A model generated the notes under the pieces. That model did no database searches. It was not told the DNA's origin and saw nothing but the letters and a program-made list of their open reading frames with translations. The translations under genes and the position numbers were made by a program. From Kingdonia uniflora (Eukaryota > Streptophyta > Magnoliopsida > Ranunculales > Circaeasteraceae): a stretch of DNA of 64,000 nt. Below, in pieces: positions 46,800-59,000 of the stretch (the stretch's first letter is position 1; each line of letters begins with the position of its first letter). The stretch spans positions 1,364,001 to 1,428,000 of the forward strand of contig JACGCM010001161.1 in NCBI GenBank assembly GCA_014058105.1, read 5' to 3'.

Positions 46800-49700
46800 A
46801 TGGAAGGCAGAGCAAAACGGCCATTCTCAACAATGAAAGATACTCAATCAAACGGACCCCCAAAGCGTCGCTCCCAACAAAAACCCCTAATTCTCTCCAC
46901 AGGACAACTCGCTCTTCGTCTCCTCTCCAAAACCTCAAGTATCAGTGGCATCATCGGTAAATCTGGTGCTGTAATCAAACTCATACAACAAGAAACCAAT
47001 TCCACAATCCGTATTGAAGACCCCATTGTCCCATCTGACGAGCGCGTTGTTCTCGTCGTGGGGTTCATTACGCCGAGAAAAAACATGAAATTGATGAAAG
47101 ATGAGAGTGGTTTTGAGGAACATGGGGTTTCGCCGATTCAAGAAGCGTTGATTAGGGTTTACGAGAGGGCGTTGGAGGTTGAAGCTGAGAGTGGAGGGGT
47201 TTTCCCGGCTCCGTCGGTTGGGGGAGTTGTGGGGTGTAGGTTGCTTGCTGAGACTAATCAGATTGGGGTTGTAATGGGGAAAGGTGGGAAGAGAATTGAG
47301 AAGATTAGGAAGGATAGTGGTGCCAAAATTAGGATTGTACAGCCCGAACAGCGTCCTACTTGCGCAGGGCCGAATGATGAAGTTATACAAGTAAGGGTTT
47401 TCATTCTTGTTTGAATTCTTTTACATTTTTCATACAATGCTTGTGAATTGCTTGCAGTGTTTGTAGTTTGTAGGTTGTAGGGATACAAATTAGTTTTTTT
47501 GAGTAAAAAAGGGTAAAACATGAGCATTGGTTGTTGTTTTGATTTGTATATATGAAGACATTGTTACGATTTGCTTTGACAGCTAAGCGGTACTTCAAGG
47601 TGCTTAAATTTACTACCAATCATTTGAATTGGTTTCTGGGCTTGCCACGCCACTTAACATCTCATGGAAATATTTGAATTGGTTTTTTGGTATCTGGCAA
47701 ATTCGAATACAAAAGTGTATTAGTTTGACCCGATAGGGTACAAGAAGGATTTCTGGAAGTCCAAGTTAGATCAAAATATGTTATTTATGCACAATATGTC
47801 AATATCCAGAAATGCACAAAATTGATTGAAAAACCATTCAGAAAACATAGGTACTCGCTAAAGGTTCAAATAACTTAGGATTTGTGATAGGATTAAAAAG
47901 TGATTGGGTCAGATATGCTTCAGTCAGATTGATAAACGTATATAGTCCAGTAAAAAGGCACCAAGATTTAAATATGTGCTTAAGAATTTTATTGAGAATT
48001 TGAATTACATGATCCCTTATACATGGGTTGGTTAATCTGGTAAATAAATGGAGATGTTTGATGTAGATTTGTGCTTAAGAATTTTATTAAGAATGTGAAT
48101 TATATGTTCCTTTATACATGAGTTGGTTAATCTGGCAGATAAATGGAGATGCTTTGGCTGTAAAGAAAGCAGTACTTGCCATTTCACAAATCCTCCAAGA
48201 TTTCCCACCATCAGACAAATTGCAAACATTCGGAAGCAGACCAGTTCCCCATGAGACCTATCTTGATCCACGTACCGAGCCTCTCCCTTATCGAAGTTCC
48301 TTTCAACTACCAGAGAAAGTACAAACATTCGTAAGCAGACCAGTTCCCCATGAGATCTATCCTGATCCACGCACTGAGCCTCTCCCTTATCGAAGTTCCT
48401 TCCAAATACCAGAGAAAGTACAAACATTCGGAAGCAGACCAGTTCCCCATGAGATATATCCTGACCCACGCACCGAGCCTCTCCCTTACCGAAATTCCTT
48501 CATACCACTTTCAAAACCACCTCATCCAGGCATCTCTGTTGATTACATCTCACGGGGCCCTACTGTATCAAGTGAGATTGACAGAATTCCAACAGTAGAT
48601 TCAAATACAGTTCAACAAGAAGTTGCATTTAGACTGCTGTGTTCCGATGACAGAATTGGTGGTGTAATTGGGAAGAGAGGAGCCATTATCAGGGCACTAC
48701 AGAGTGAAACTGGTGCTTCCATAAGTATTGGAGCAGCTGCAGCGGAGTCAGATGAGCGTGTAATTACTGTTTCTTCATCAGAGGTTTGTTTGTTCATCAT
48801 ATTTTGTCACAACTCTTTTTTTACTACCTTATTTGGGCCTTATGTGACGTAGCATGTCGCACTGCATGAAAATTTTAACAATGGGGTGTCACACCGCATG
48901 GAAAGGTCGATCTATGCGGTGTGGCACATGCATGGCCTGTGTCAGCTCGACTAATAAATGAGCAAAATAATACTAAAAGCTGACATGTAGTATAGATATG
49001 CTAAATAGGCTCATGAAGTACTTTCAGTTTTTCTGCTGATCCTTTGATGCATTATTGCCATTCAGAATCTGGAGTCACGGTACTCGACAGCACAGAATGC
49101 AGTGCTTCGCGTTTTCCAAAGGTCTCTAGAGGTTGGCATAGAAAAAGGGTTAGATTCAGGCTCCAAGAAGGGTACAACTGTTTCAGCGCGTCTTCTAATA
49201 TCACCAAACCAAGTCGGTTGCATTATGGGAAAAGGAGGCTCGGTAATTTCGGAGATAAGGACAGTTACTGGGGTTAGTATACAGGTAATAAGTGGTGACA
49301 AAGTCCCAAAGTGCGCCTCGGAGAATGATCAAGTGGTTCAGGTGAAATTATGTTCTTCTTGTGTCTGTTAAATAGAAGTTACGCAATTGTTAAAAAACAC
49401 ATTTGCTGTATTAACTTGCGAAGGAGGGAAATTAGTACTTTTTTTTCTATTTTGGATTGAGTTTGAGTATATTAGAAAATTGTCTAGTCCAACCTCTCTC
49501 TCTCTCTCTCTCTACCCTTTTTTATTAAGGCCTTCTATTCCTCAAATTGTAAACCAAGATATATGCCCTCCCTCTTAATCCCTCTATTACCTCCAGCAAG
49601 ACAGATTACCAGTACAACCAGTGGAGATGTAGAAATCTAGTCGTTCTGCACTCAGATTAGGGTATGATAGTTTGCCAAACAATTCATCTTTTCTTATGAA

Positions 49701-52026
49701 CATAATCTGGAAGTCCTGGTCATATTTTTATATAGGGAAATGATGCGACCGTATAAGTTCAGTACATACTTTTTGAAGCAGCTGGTAAGCAAAATCTTAA
49801 TAAGAAAGAGACTTTATTTTTATGTTTTGGGTTTACAGATTGTTGGCGAGTCTGCAAATGTTCAGGATGCTTTACTTCATGTTACTAGTAAACTGCGGGA
49901 TAATCTCTCCCCTAAGAAGAAGCAAAGTAAAATTGGAGTTCGAAGTTACCTACCCTCCACATATCCAGAGATAAATCCCTATGAAAGACAAGCAGAGCCT
50001 TCATCTCCTGGCTTGTATCCACAAATTGGACTTTCCTGTAATATCGATCGACGGGCTGGTCTGACACAAAGTATGAACCACCTTGGGCTTGCTCATAATT
50101 TTGACCGCCCTCTTTCACCAAGGCCATGGACATCACAGGTAAACATTATTGATATCCTTTATTGTATAAAAAATCGCCTATTTTATCAATTTAACGATCA
50201 CAGTCATCTTAGACATAGCTTTATCAGTCGATTGTCAAATCAAAATTTGACGGGATAGATCTTTTTCGTAAATCTTGTTTCTTTTATCAGATTAATTGTG
50301 ATGTCTCTTGGTTGACCAATTAATTTGCCTGGTCCAAGTGTAACACAGTTCATGTGCCGGTTCGATACCCGCGCCGGATTTGAGGCATTGACTTTTTGTA
50401 GCCTACGTAGTTCAGTTCTGTGGGTTATTCATTTGATGCATGTTGGGCTTGCAGACAATGAATGGGACAAATTTGAGGGGTACTTCAGACATAGGGAGAG
50501 GAGCGACAACTCTAAGAGGCGGTTTAGATCTTGGCAGGTTGGTGTTATATAATACTCACACAGATATGGTAGAAGTTTATTTACCTGTCACAATGATCCT
50601 ATTCTTCCCTTCGGCTATATTAAGTGTTAACTATATGTCTCTGATGATGTTTTCAGTGGAAGCAAATCTGCTATAGTGACGAATACAACTGTGGACATTG
50701 TAGTTCCAGAAGATGCTATTCGATCCGTCTATGGGGAGAGTGGAAACAATCTGACTCGTATAAGACAGGTCTTCTTTCAAACTCCCATAAGTTACCAAAT
50801 GCAGTCTACAATTTTCTAGACTGTAGAGTTAAAATTACTAAAATATCCATGAAAGATAATACTGGCATAAAAGAAAATCTAAGGAAGGAGTTATTGCAAT
50901 GAACAATTCTAATTCAAATTGTTATGTTTGCTAGTGTAAAAAAACTGTAGTATGTGTTATCCGTATCATTTTCTTGGGTCAAATGGCGATGAATGACGCG
51001 TTTGTTTTGTTAGTATGTTACTATCATGACGTAGATCTTTTTTCTAGTAATCTTCCAATTCCAAGGCTTCTAGTTAGGAGGCAATTCAGTGTCAGATTCT
51101 GGCCTAGAACTTCAACTTTGAGCTATCTTTCTTTTTCTTTCTTGTTAATAGTTGTAATTCTCTTTTAGCAAGGCTAGAAATGTCGAGCTGGATTACCTCC
51201 ACAATAAATTACCTCCACTATATTGACTTTCTGAAGCTAAAATAACAGTTAGAGCTAAAGGTTGAAATAATTTTGCATGTTTTGTTCTTTTTACAATGCC
51301 TTCCGAGTGTAGCTTTTACCTTTACCAAGCACCCCTGATCCCCACATTTATAAACAGATTTACTAAAAGGTAAAATTGCCTTTGACTTGTGAGGTCTGAG
51401 TGTTGCAAGTTGTGTTCTTTGGTGCTCCATTTTTTTTGCTATTAGTAAATTTATTGGTTATCCCATTTATGCTTTATTACACGGGCTTGTTTTTTGCTCT
51501 CTGTTAAGGTTTCTTATATGGGGTCTAATCTTTTCTAAAATTGGAGCGATTTTGCGAGGATAATATCTTTGGGTTTCGCAGAATGTTGGTCCTTGTCATA
51601 TTTTTCGTGATGATAGTGTGAGTGAGTAGTCAAATTTGATGCGCTCAACAGAAATTGTTTTTTGTTCTCAGAGAAGGTAAAGTATTAATTACCAAGTAAA
51701 AGACCACAAAAGACTTCGAAGGAAAATGAAAAAAGAGTAACAAAATAATGATTACATTATATATACAAATCTATTCTGCCAGTCCATATCTTAACTTTAT
51801 GAGCTTAATCTATTTAATACTTTCAGGAATGTAGTGACTGTATGATGTCTACTATGCTTTCTAGTCTCACTTATATCCCTGCTCTTTGTATCAGATTTCA
51901 GGTGCAAAAGTCACGGTTCATGAACCTCGTCTCGGATCAACGGATAGGACAATCATCATTTCAGGGACACCTGATCAGACTCAAGCAGCACAGAGTCTCC
52001 TGCATGCTTTTATTCTGAGTGGATAG
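46800..52026 (+). CDS. Five-KH-domain RNA-binding protein (HEN4 / RCF3-like)
   Basis: Seven exons: 46800-47390, 48139-48783, 49066-49341, 49839-50138, 50455-50537, 50657-50768, 51895-52026; 712 residues. The start MEGRAKRPFSTMKD is the first ATG after the GA tract. Five KH domains are marked by their GxxG loops: GKSG (53-56), GKGG (160-163), GKRG (375-378), GKGG (467-470) and GESG (658-661, weaker). A basic KRRSQQK at 22-28 may be a nuclear signal. Five KH domains arranged 2+2+1 is the layout of Arabidopsis HEN4 and RCF3/HOS5, nuclear proteins in pre-mRNA processing and stress gene expression. I cannot decide which is the ortholog. The linker between KH2 and KH3 carries a threefold repeat. 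Confidence 0.9.
47975..48151 (+). repeat. Tandem duplication of an intron 3' splice region
   Basis: 47975-48056 and 48070-48151 are about 90% alike and offset by 95 bases (tgtgcttaagaatttta ... ggttggttaatctgg ... ataaatggagatg). The right copy has the used acceptor ggcag before ATAAATGGAGATG. The left copy reads ggtaa at that place, so its acceptor is lost. The duplicated piece includes the first 13 coding bases of exon 2. Confidence 0.85.
48223..48504 (+). repeat. In-frame triple repeat, 33 codons (99 bp), in the KH gene
   Basis: Copies begin at 48223, 48322 and 48421 with QTF(G/V)SRPVPHE, then DPRTEPLPYR and SSFQ(L/I)PEKV. The third copy diverges after about 28 codons. Exactly 99 bp spacing keeps the frame. 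Residues 226 to about 319, between KH2 and KH3. Proline-rich, probably unstructured. Confidence 0.95.
50318..50400 (+). repeat. tRNA-like SINE fragment in intron 4 of the KH gene
   Basis: cctggtccaagtgtaa is followed by gtgccggttcgatacccgcg; the latter is an almost perfect B box. Only about 80 bases are recognisable. Confidence 0.4.
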
Positions 52027-53085
52027 GCTTAATATGATCGTTGTCCTCGAATTCCAACCAACAAAGATGGAATCAAGGGTAATATGAGAATTTTCACATT
52101 GCGTTGTGTATAACAACACAATTCTCTCCCTTTTTCGCAACTTCGACATCCTATCTGTTGTTAGTGTTGAGCTAATCATCTTATGATTTTTGTGATTGAT
52201 CATTTTGTTTATAAGCTCGTATGCTTGAAATTTTCCCATGTTGTTATCTAATGATTTTCATATGTAAGGCATATCTTCTATCCTTTCTTAGCGTGCAATT
52301 GCTAGGATTGTTTGATTGAAGTGGTTCTTCATCACATTGCTCTAATGGCTGTAAAACACCTTTTTATTATTATTTTCACTGATAATTGCTGCACACGAGA
52401 AACGTACTCTTATTGTAATAAGCAGGTGATTACATTTTAATCTTGTAACGCTTAGACACTTGTGAACCTAATGCATTGGATATTGAGTGAAAGATGAAAT
52501 ATGCCTGAGTTGATCACATCATCAGACTTTGAGCAATTTTTGAGAGCAAAACTTGTAAATCTGTGATTTAGTATTGCATATTGATGGTAACATGAAGTTG
52601 TGAACTCCTAAAAGGAGAGGAACAACAGCATCACAATTAGGGATATGTTAAAATGAGCAACAACACGTAAAATAAAATATACAGCCCTTCTCGATTCTTT
52701 GAGTATTTGTTCTCGTTTTTTTATTGTTGATTGTTGGGCAATCTTTTGACAATGACCAACCCGATTTATTTTTTTTCTTCCCTCGTGGCCAATCCATACT
52801 TAAAATGTTGTGACCGTCACCGTGATTGTCACCGTGTCCCGGTTCGTCACACCCAACTTGCAGCCCTATGACAGACGGACCTCGTTGAGCTAAGGGTTAT
52901 GACAAGTAATTTTGCAACTTAATTGTCTGATCCGGTCCAGTTCAGTTTCGGTCCAACAATTCATTACCAATCAACGAATCCAACTCCCTTTTACGATAAT
53001 TTTCTTATTTACCAAAAAAATAAATAAAACCAAATCCAAATTAGGGTTTTAAAAATAAATCCCCAATTTTATCTTTTTCCCAATT
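52027..53085. other. Intergenic, 3' UTR of the KH gene and promoter of the GATA gene
   Basis: No gene recognised. No clear TATA box before 53086; 53010-53070 is A/T-rich with several AAATAAA-like words. Confidence 0.4.
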
Positions 53086-56000
53086 ATGGCTGAATCGAAC
53101 CTCCACATTCCAAATCACCACCCTCACCATCATCATCATCGTCGAATTGCTGTATCGTACGATCACATACACCCTGGTGATGACACAATGCACAATCACC
53201 ACCATCATCTCCATAATCGGATAATGGAAGATGAAGAGGACGGAGCAGGAGCTGAATCGATTGATAACCCTAATATTCGATTTGAGGAAGATGATGTGAT
53301 GGACGGCGTGGATGATATCCCTTCGGATTCTGCGTATGTTGTTGGTGGTGGTGTTGGGAATTCTAGTATGGGGTTGCGAGGAGAGAATCCTGATCAGCTC
53401 ACTCTTTCGTTTCATGGGCAGGTTTACGTGTTCGATACTGTTTCGCCCGATAAGGTAATCTTTCTTTTTCCAGCTTAAATTAGGGTGTTATGTATTTTAG
53501 AGTTATAATGTGAATGTAGAGGTCTAGGAAGAGAAATAAACCATACCCTTTACAATGTGAGTGTTAGAATGTAGTGTGGAGTTGCTTAAGACCATCCCCG
53601 GTATAGTAAAGAATCAAATTTTTTAATTTTGGAAGGTTAATTTCTACATAAATGTGAATGTGGTGGATGTGGAAGAATGGGGATCCCGTCGCATGGGCAT
53701 GCAATGGTTAGGGTGACAAATAAACCATACCCGTTATAACGGGAGGGTTAGAATGTAGTGTGGAGTTGCTTAAGGTCACCCCCGGTATAGTAAAGAATCG
53801 ATTTTTATTATTTTTGGAAGGTTAATTTCTACATAAATATGAATGTGGTGGATATGGAAGAAATGGGATCCCGTCGCATGAGGGTGTTTATAAAAGGAAA
53901 AAAAGAAGTAATTTGACGGCAAAAGTTCTTTTTTATGTGTGCTAAGTTTGTGGCGGCATATATCTTAAGCAGTGAGCTTAAATTCTCAAGACACAAATAA
54001 ATATTTCACTGTTAGTAAGCCTTTGGTATGTTAATTAGCATACACACGACCATCCCGGTCGGAAAGATTTTCGTTATGTTAAGAAGGAACGTCCTAAGAC
54101 TTAGGCTTATAAGGCTACATGTCAAAGTGTTAGCTGTAAGTGTGTAGAAAATGATGGTTATTCAATGTTGCGGAGTTTGGATATGTTTTTTTTTGTAAAG
54201 TGTGTTAATTAGCATACCTGTTAATATTCAATAGTGGAGATGCTATTAAGCATTTATTGTTAGACGAATAATAAAGCAGTTAATGTTGGAAAGCTTGCTT
54301 AATTTCAGGCTCAAGGGATTTTCACTACAAATGGAGATGGTCTTATAAGTATGGTTGCATAACTTATCTTTCATCTTTTTTGTGTCTGGGCCAATACAGG
54401 TGCAGGCAGTGCTATTATTGCTGGGAGGGCAAGAAGTACCTGCGCCTATTTCTAACATGGCAATGGGCTCTCAAAACCAAAGGGTATCGTCCCCTCAACC
54501 CTTCGAATTCTATTTATTATCTTTTCTCTTGTAAGTGAAGATGTTTAAATTCATTAAACCTAGGAAGGTCGAATTTGCTATGATTGTTATGCTACTGATG
54601 TTGAGTTAGCTTCGCTGCCTTCAATTTATTTACTTTAGGGTCCCGGTGACATGCCATGCCGCATGAGCCTTCCTCAGAGAGCCGCTTCTTTGAATAGGTT
54701 CCGTGAAAAACGAAAAGAACGGTGTTACGATAAGAAAATTCGATATGCTGTTCGGAAAGAAGTCGCACTCAGGTGTGTTAATTGTCTTTCTGTACATAAA
54801 TTTAATTTCCTATACTCAACTCTGAAATTTATATTACTGCATTTTGCAAATTTATATCACGTTGTGCACTTAAATGGTAATTCTTTAATGCAGTATACAT
54901 TAATTGAAGTTAATACTTTGCACGGCAGAGCGGTGTTGTTAGGTGCTCTTACGTTGCCTGAGTATAGATGTTGTGGCCTCAACGAGAAACTATTGTCGCG
55001 GTCCCTTGATATAAATACTTTTTTCCTCATAATGTTTTCTTTTATTTTTGCCAGAGTGAATTAATGGTACCAAATGTCAACAAACTAAATTATGTTGCGT
55101 TTTAAGTTAACTAATGTTATAGTAAATCAGACTGTGTTTTAATCTAACATTTTCCGTTTTTGAACATTGCATTTCTAGTTTCTTGCCCTGTTGGCTTAAC
55201 GACGTTACTTTGACTAATGAAATCTCTTTATTTTAGATCTAAATGAGAGATTGAGGACTTGTAATCGAAAACCATTAGGGAGATACGAGGGTGTGTACAC
55301 AATAACAGTATTTTTTTGCTTTTAAACTTTTGTTTGTACGTGCGGCCACTATTTAAGTCAGTTTCTCGCAACCGGGGGTTCAAAGTTGTCCAACTCGGTT
55401 GTAGTTGTGTTTTATGGGCGGCCGAGGGTGAGATTATCCGAGGCGGTTGCAAGGTTGTCAAATTGTAAAGCCCATTAATAGAATTATAAATCATAGGAGT
55501 TAAGTAGATATTCTTTAACACGGTATAAAATATATTAGATTGAATGAAGGCTTTCCCATCTTCCATTTGCCAGTTCCTCTCATGATATCCACAATAACCA
55601 TATTCAAATTAAAAATGCGGGACCAACGCTAGTAAGGCCCAAATTGTAGATTTTTGAAAGAAAAATAATTTGTAACTTTGGGCCAAAAGTTGAATTGTAA
55701 AATTTAATGTAAATCTTTAGATTCATGCGAGTTGGTAGGAGTTATATTTAAGATTCTAAGATGTCAATCCTTGTATATGGGATTCGACTAGTACGATCCA
55801 AATTGTAAATCATAAGATTTTGTCAACACTAATCGGTGATAATCTTCAAGTCGAATACCCTTCAGAGACGGCCCTTGAAGTCTCTGTAATCACTTATATT
55901 CTCATGATCTTTATAATAATTATGTACAAAGGTAAAAAAGGAAAGTGATACGTCTTACTGGATCGATATCTATTGTTCTATTCAAGATATGCTTCTTTCT

Positions 56001-59000
56001 ATTCTATAAAAATCTGAGATGTGGTATCTTACTATTCTTGAATCTTCTCCAATAATAAGTAGTGTGCCTCATTCATGTAAAATTGTTTCAGGATGGAACG
56101 TAAAAAGGGACAGTTTACGTCGTCTAGAGTTACTTCTGAAGATTCAGGAGGCTGGAATGCTACAGAGAATTCAGTAAGAGACGAGTCTCAGCAAGAAAAT
56201 ATGTAAGAACTTTGTTAGTGAACATTCTTATCTACTCCGATTTCTTTCTCCTTTTTGAGTGATAAATGGTTTATATATTTGCAAAATCTTTGTAGATGTA
56301 CGCATTGTGGCATTAGTTCAAGGTCCACCCCAATGATGCGACGTGGACCTGCTGGTCCGCGCACTCTTTGCAATGCATGTGGGCTTATGTGGGCAAACAA
56401 GGTTAGTGAACTTCTCCTTTTTTACAGTGTTGATTTTGTACAGTTAGTACATTTATACTAGTATACCGTTAAACGGTGCGGAGACTGACGCAACATTTTG
56501 TAAAGCAAAATAACGTGCCTTCGGCACTGCACCTCTTTAATTGTGTGCCTATGGCACTAAGAGTTGTATAAAGTTGTCAATAATTACTGCAAGTACAACA
56601 TTTCTTTCATGTTTTTAGCTCAATCTTCTCTAAACACATACATTTTGCAAGAAATTTTTTAATTGATATTTTAAATTCTACAAAAAATAAAAATAAAAAT
56701 GGCAGCACATCATACACAATTATTTGCCACCATTAGATCACTTGCTCTACAAGCACTGCGTATTTTCAAGTCCCAGAATTATAGAATGAATACATTATCT
56801 GGCATTCAATCCTCTTTTCATCATAAAGTTACACTCAGTGCCCATTGTTTCATACAACACAATCATAGTGACATGTCTCATTACCGGTATGAGATCATTT
56901 ATAAATAACTACAAGTAGTCACCAACAAGAACGAAAAAGACAAATGAACACCTTGACGAAGAGCGAACGAGAAAAGGGAATTTATGTGTAAAAGGCAATT
57001 AATTTTTTGCAAAAAGCACATCTGTTTCGGTGTAAAAACTATAAGATCTGGTTCATGGAGGAAATTAACTACAACATGGATCCCCCCACTAAGTGTGATT
57101 CGAATAATAGTCGTGAACACACAATATATAAGAAAGCTTCTATGTCGATTGACTGTCTACAGAGTCCATGAAAATCTCCTTGTGCAAATTGGATGGTTTT
57201 GTTTCAAATGGGCCCACTAAAATCTATGTTCCTGGCAATTGTATCAGTCTCTTGTGCGTTCGTTCGGTTTTAAGTTGATGAGAACAAAATTGCATTATCA
57301 ATCTTCATTGTCCACTAATGAGGAGGAGAAATGTTTAAACTTGTAGTTCTGGTATTCTACCCAATGGAGACGCAAAGCATGGACGTAAGACTCGGAATTT
57401 CCATCATCAGTAAAACGAAAGCAGTGACAAGGAGGAGGACTCTCTCATAAAATACAGTTGACAACTTCGAGTGAGCCAAGCTGTTGTAAAGATACATGAC
57501 AAGTATGAGTAAGATTACATAGTAAGTTCCAAAGACAAAGGAAAAAAAACCGAGATGTGAAGTGCAAATCGGTTTTGTACCTTAGTGCCCAGAGTCGAAG
57601 ATATGATGCAGTGTTCAAAACGACATCTAGAACAAACTCAATAGAATGTATCATTTGATGCTCAAACACGTTGCTAAAATCAAACCTTCATGATGTTGAG
57701 GTGATTAATCGGGTTCTATATTGGGATCCATCTCGGAAGTGCCAAGGATCCCTTAGGTACTGAATCAGAAAATTGTAAATCCTCCATGCCCATCTTATTC
57801 TCATTCATTATATTGTTTCGAAAAGTCTATAAAATAGTTCCAAGAAGCTGCCAAGGAACCTCACATAAAAGTAGCTCATTATGATCCCTATTCCCTAAGT
57901 TCATTTGAGTTACACCTAACAAAATAGACATCTTCATTTTGAGGAAGTTCAGGAAGGTAGTTCTAAACAACTTCCACGCCAGTTAGGATTCACGCCAAAT
58001 GGGTATGTATCACGGTATTTCACAAGTCCGGCTGTATGTGAATTACTGTTAATGCATGAAATTAATCATATATTAGTAGAAACAGTAGAATAACTGAAAC
58101 AATTCACAATTCAAAGTTTCTAGCATTACATAAAACGAGGTGGAGAAAAAGGAAGCACGAGGAGGGACATTCTTTCTACATATCTCTCTTGTAAATGGGT
58201 GTCAGTTTCCTCTTCTAATCTACAAACCCAATGGGGAGGATCAGAATAACCTTTTCATCACTAGATGGGATACTTCATATGAACATTCAGGGTTACTTGA
58301 GTTTTAATTACCACCATCTCGGATTAGAAGAGTGGGTGACATGCAACGTGTTGACATTACCTAAATAATAATTAATCAGAAATGTTGTACAACTTGTTGA
58401 CATGCAATTCCTATAACTCACATCACTCGGTAAGCTAGCGATGTAACAATATCACGGAAAAGGAATGTCAAACTATACGTAGTACAAAGATTTATCCTTA
58501 CAACAAAGGTGAAAGCTCTCCGGGTTTCCCTAATAAACAAGCCTAAGATTTGTCACCATGATGAAACCCCATTACTAAGTTTTCATCTAAGATAAAAGTT
58601 TTCAACCTAATTACTAAGTATTAAGATATGTCTTAATTTACAAAAATCCCATTGCTAAATGTCATCTAACGTAAAGGAACCCATCAAATTACTAATTAAA
58701 AATCCTTCAAAATTATTACTATTGATAACAACCCATTTCTAAAACCCAATCATCTAACCTTCTCCCCAATATCAAAATCAATGATAATCTCCCAATTATT
58801 ATCCATAAAACCCTTAACTTTTACCCAATTCACTCTCAAAAGTTAGTGAAGACTTCAATCCTATATATTCATTAATTAATTAAGCATTAGTTGTACAACA
58901 AGCACCAAAACCCTAATAAAACCAGCATTGTTACAATTAGAAACCCCTAGAACACCATATTAAACAACAAATCATGAAATTTGGATCAAAATACCTTGAA

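Noticed and set aside
56699..56908. 69-codon frame in GATA intron 5
   Set aside because: No domain, AT-rich intron sequence, no splice context.
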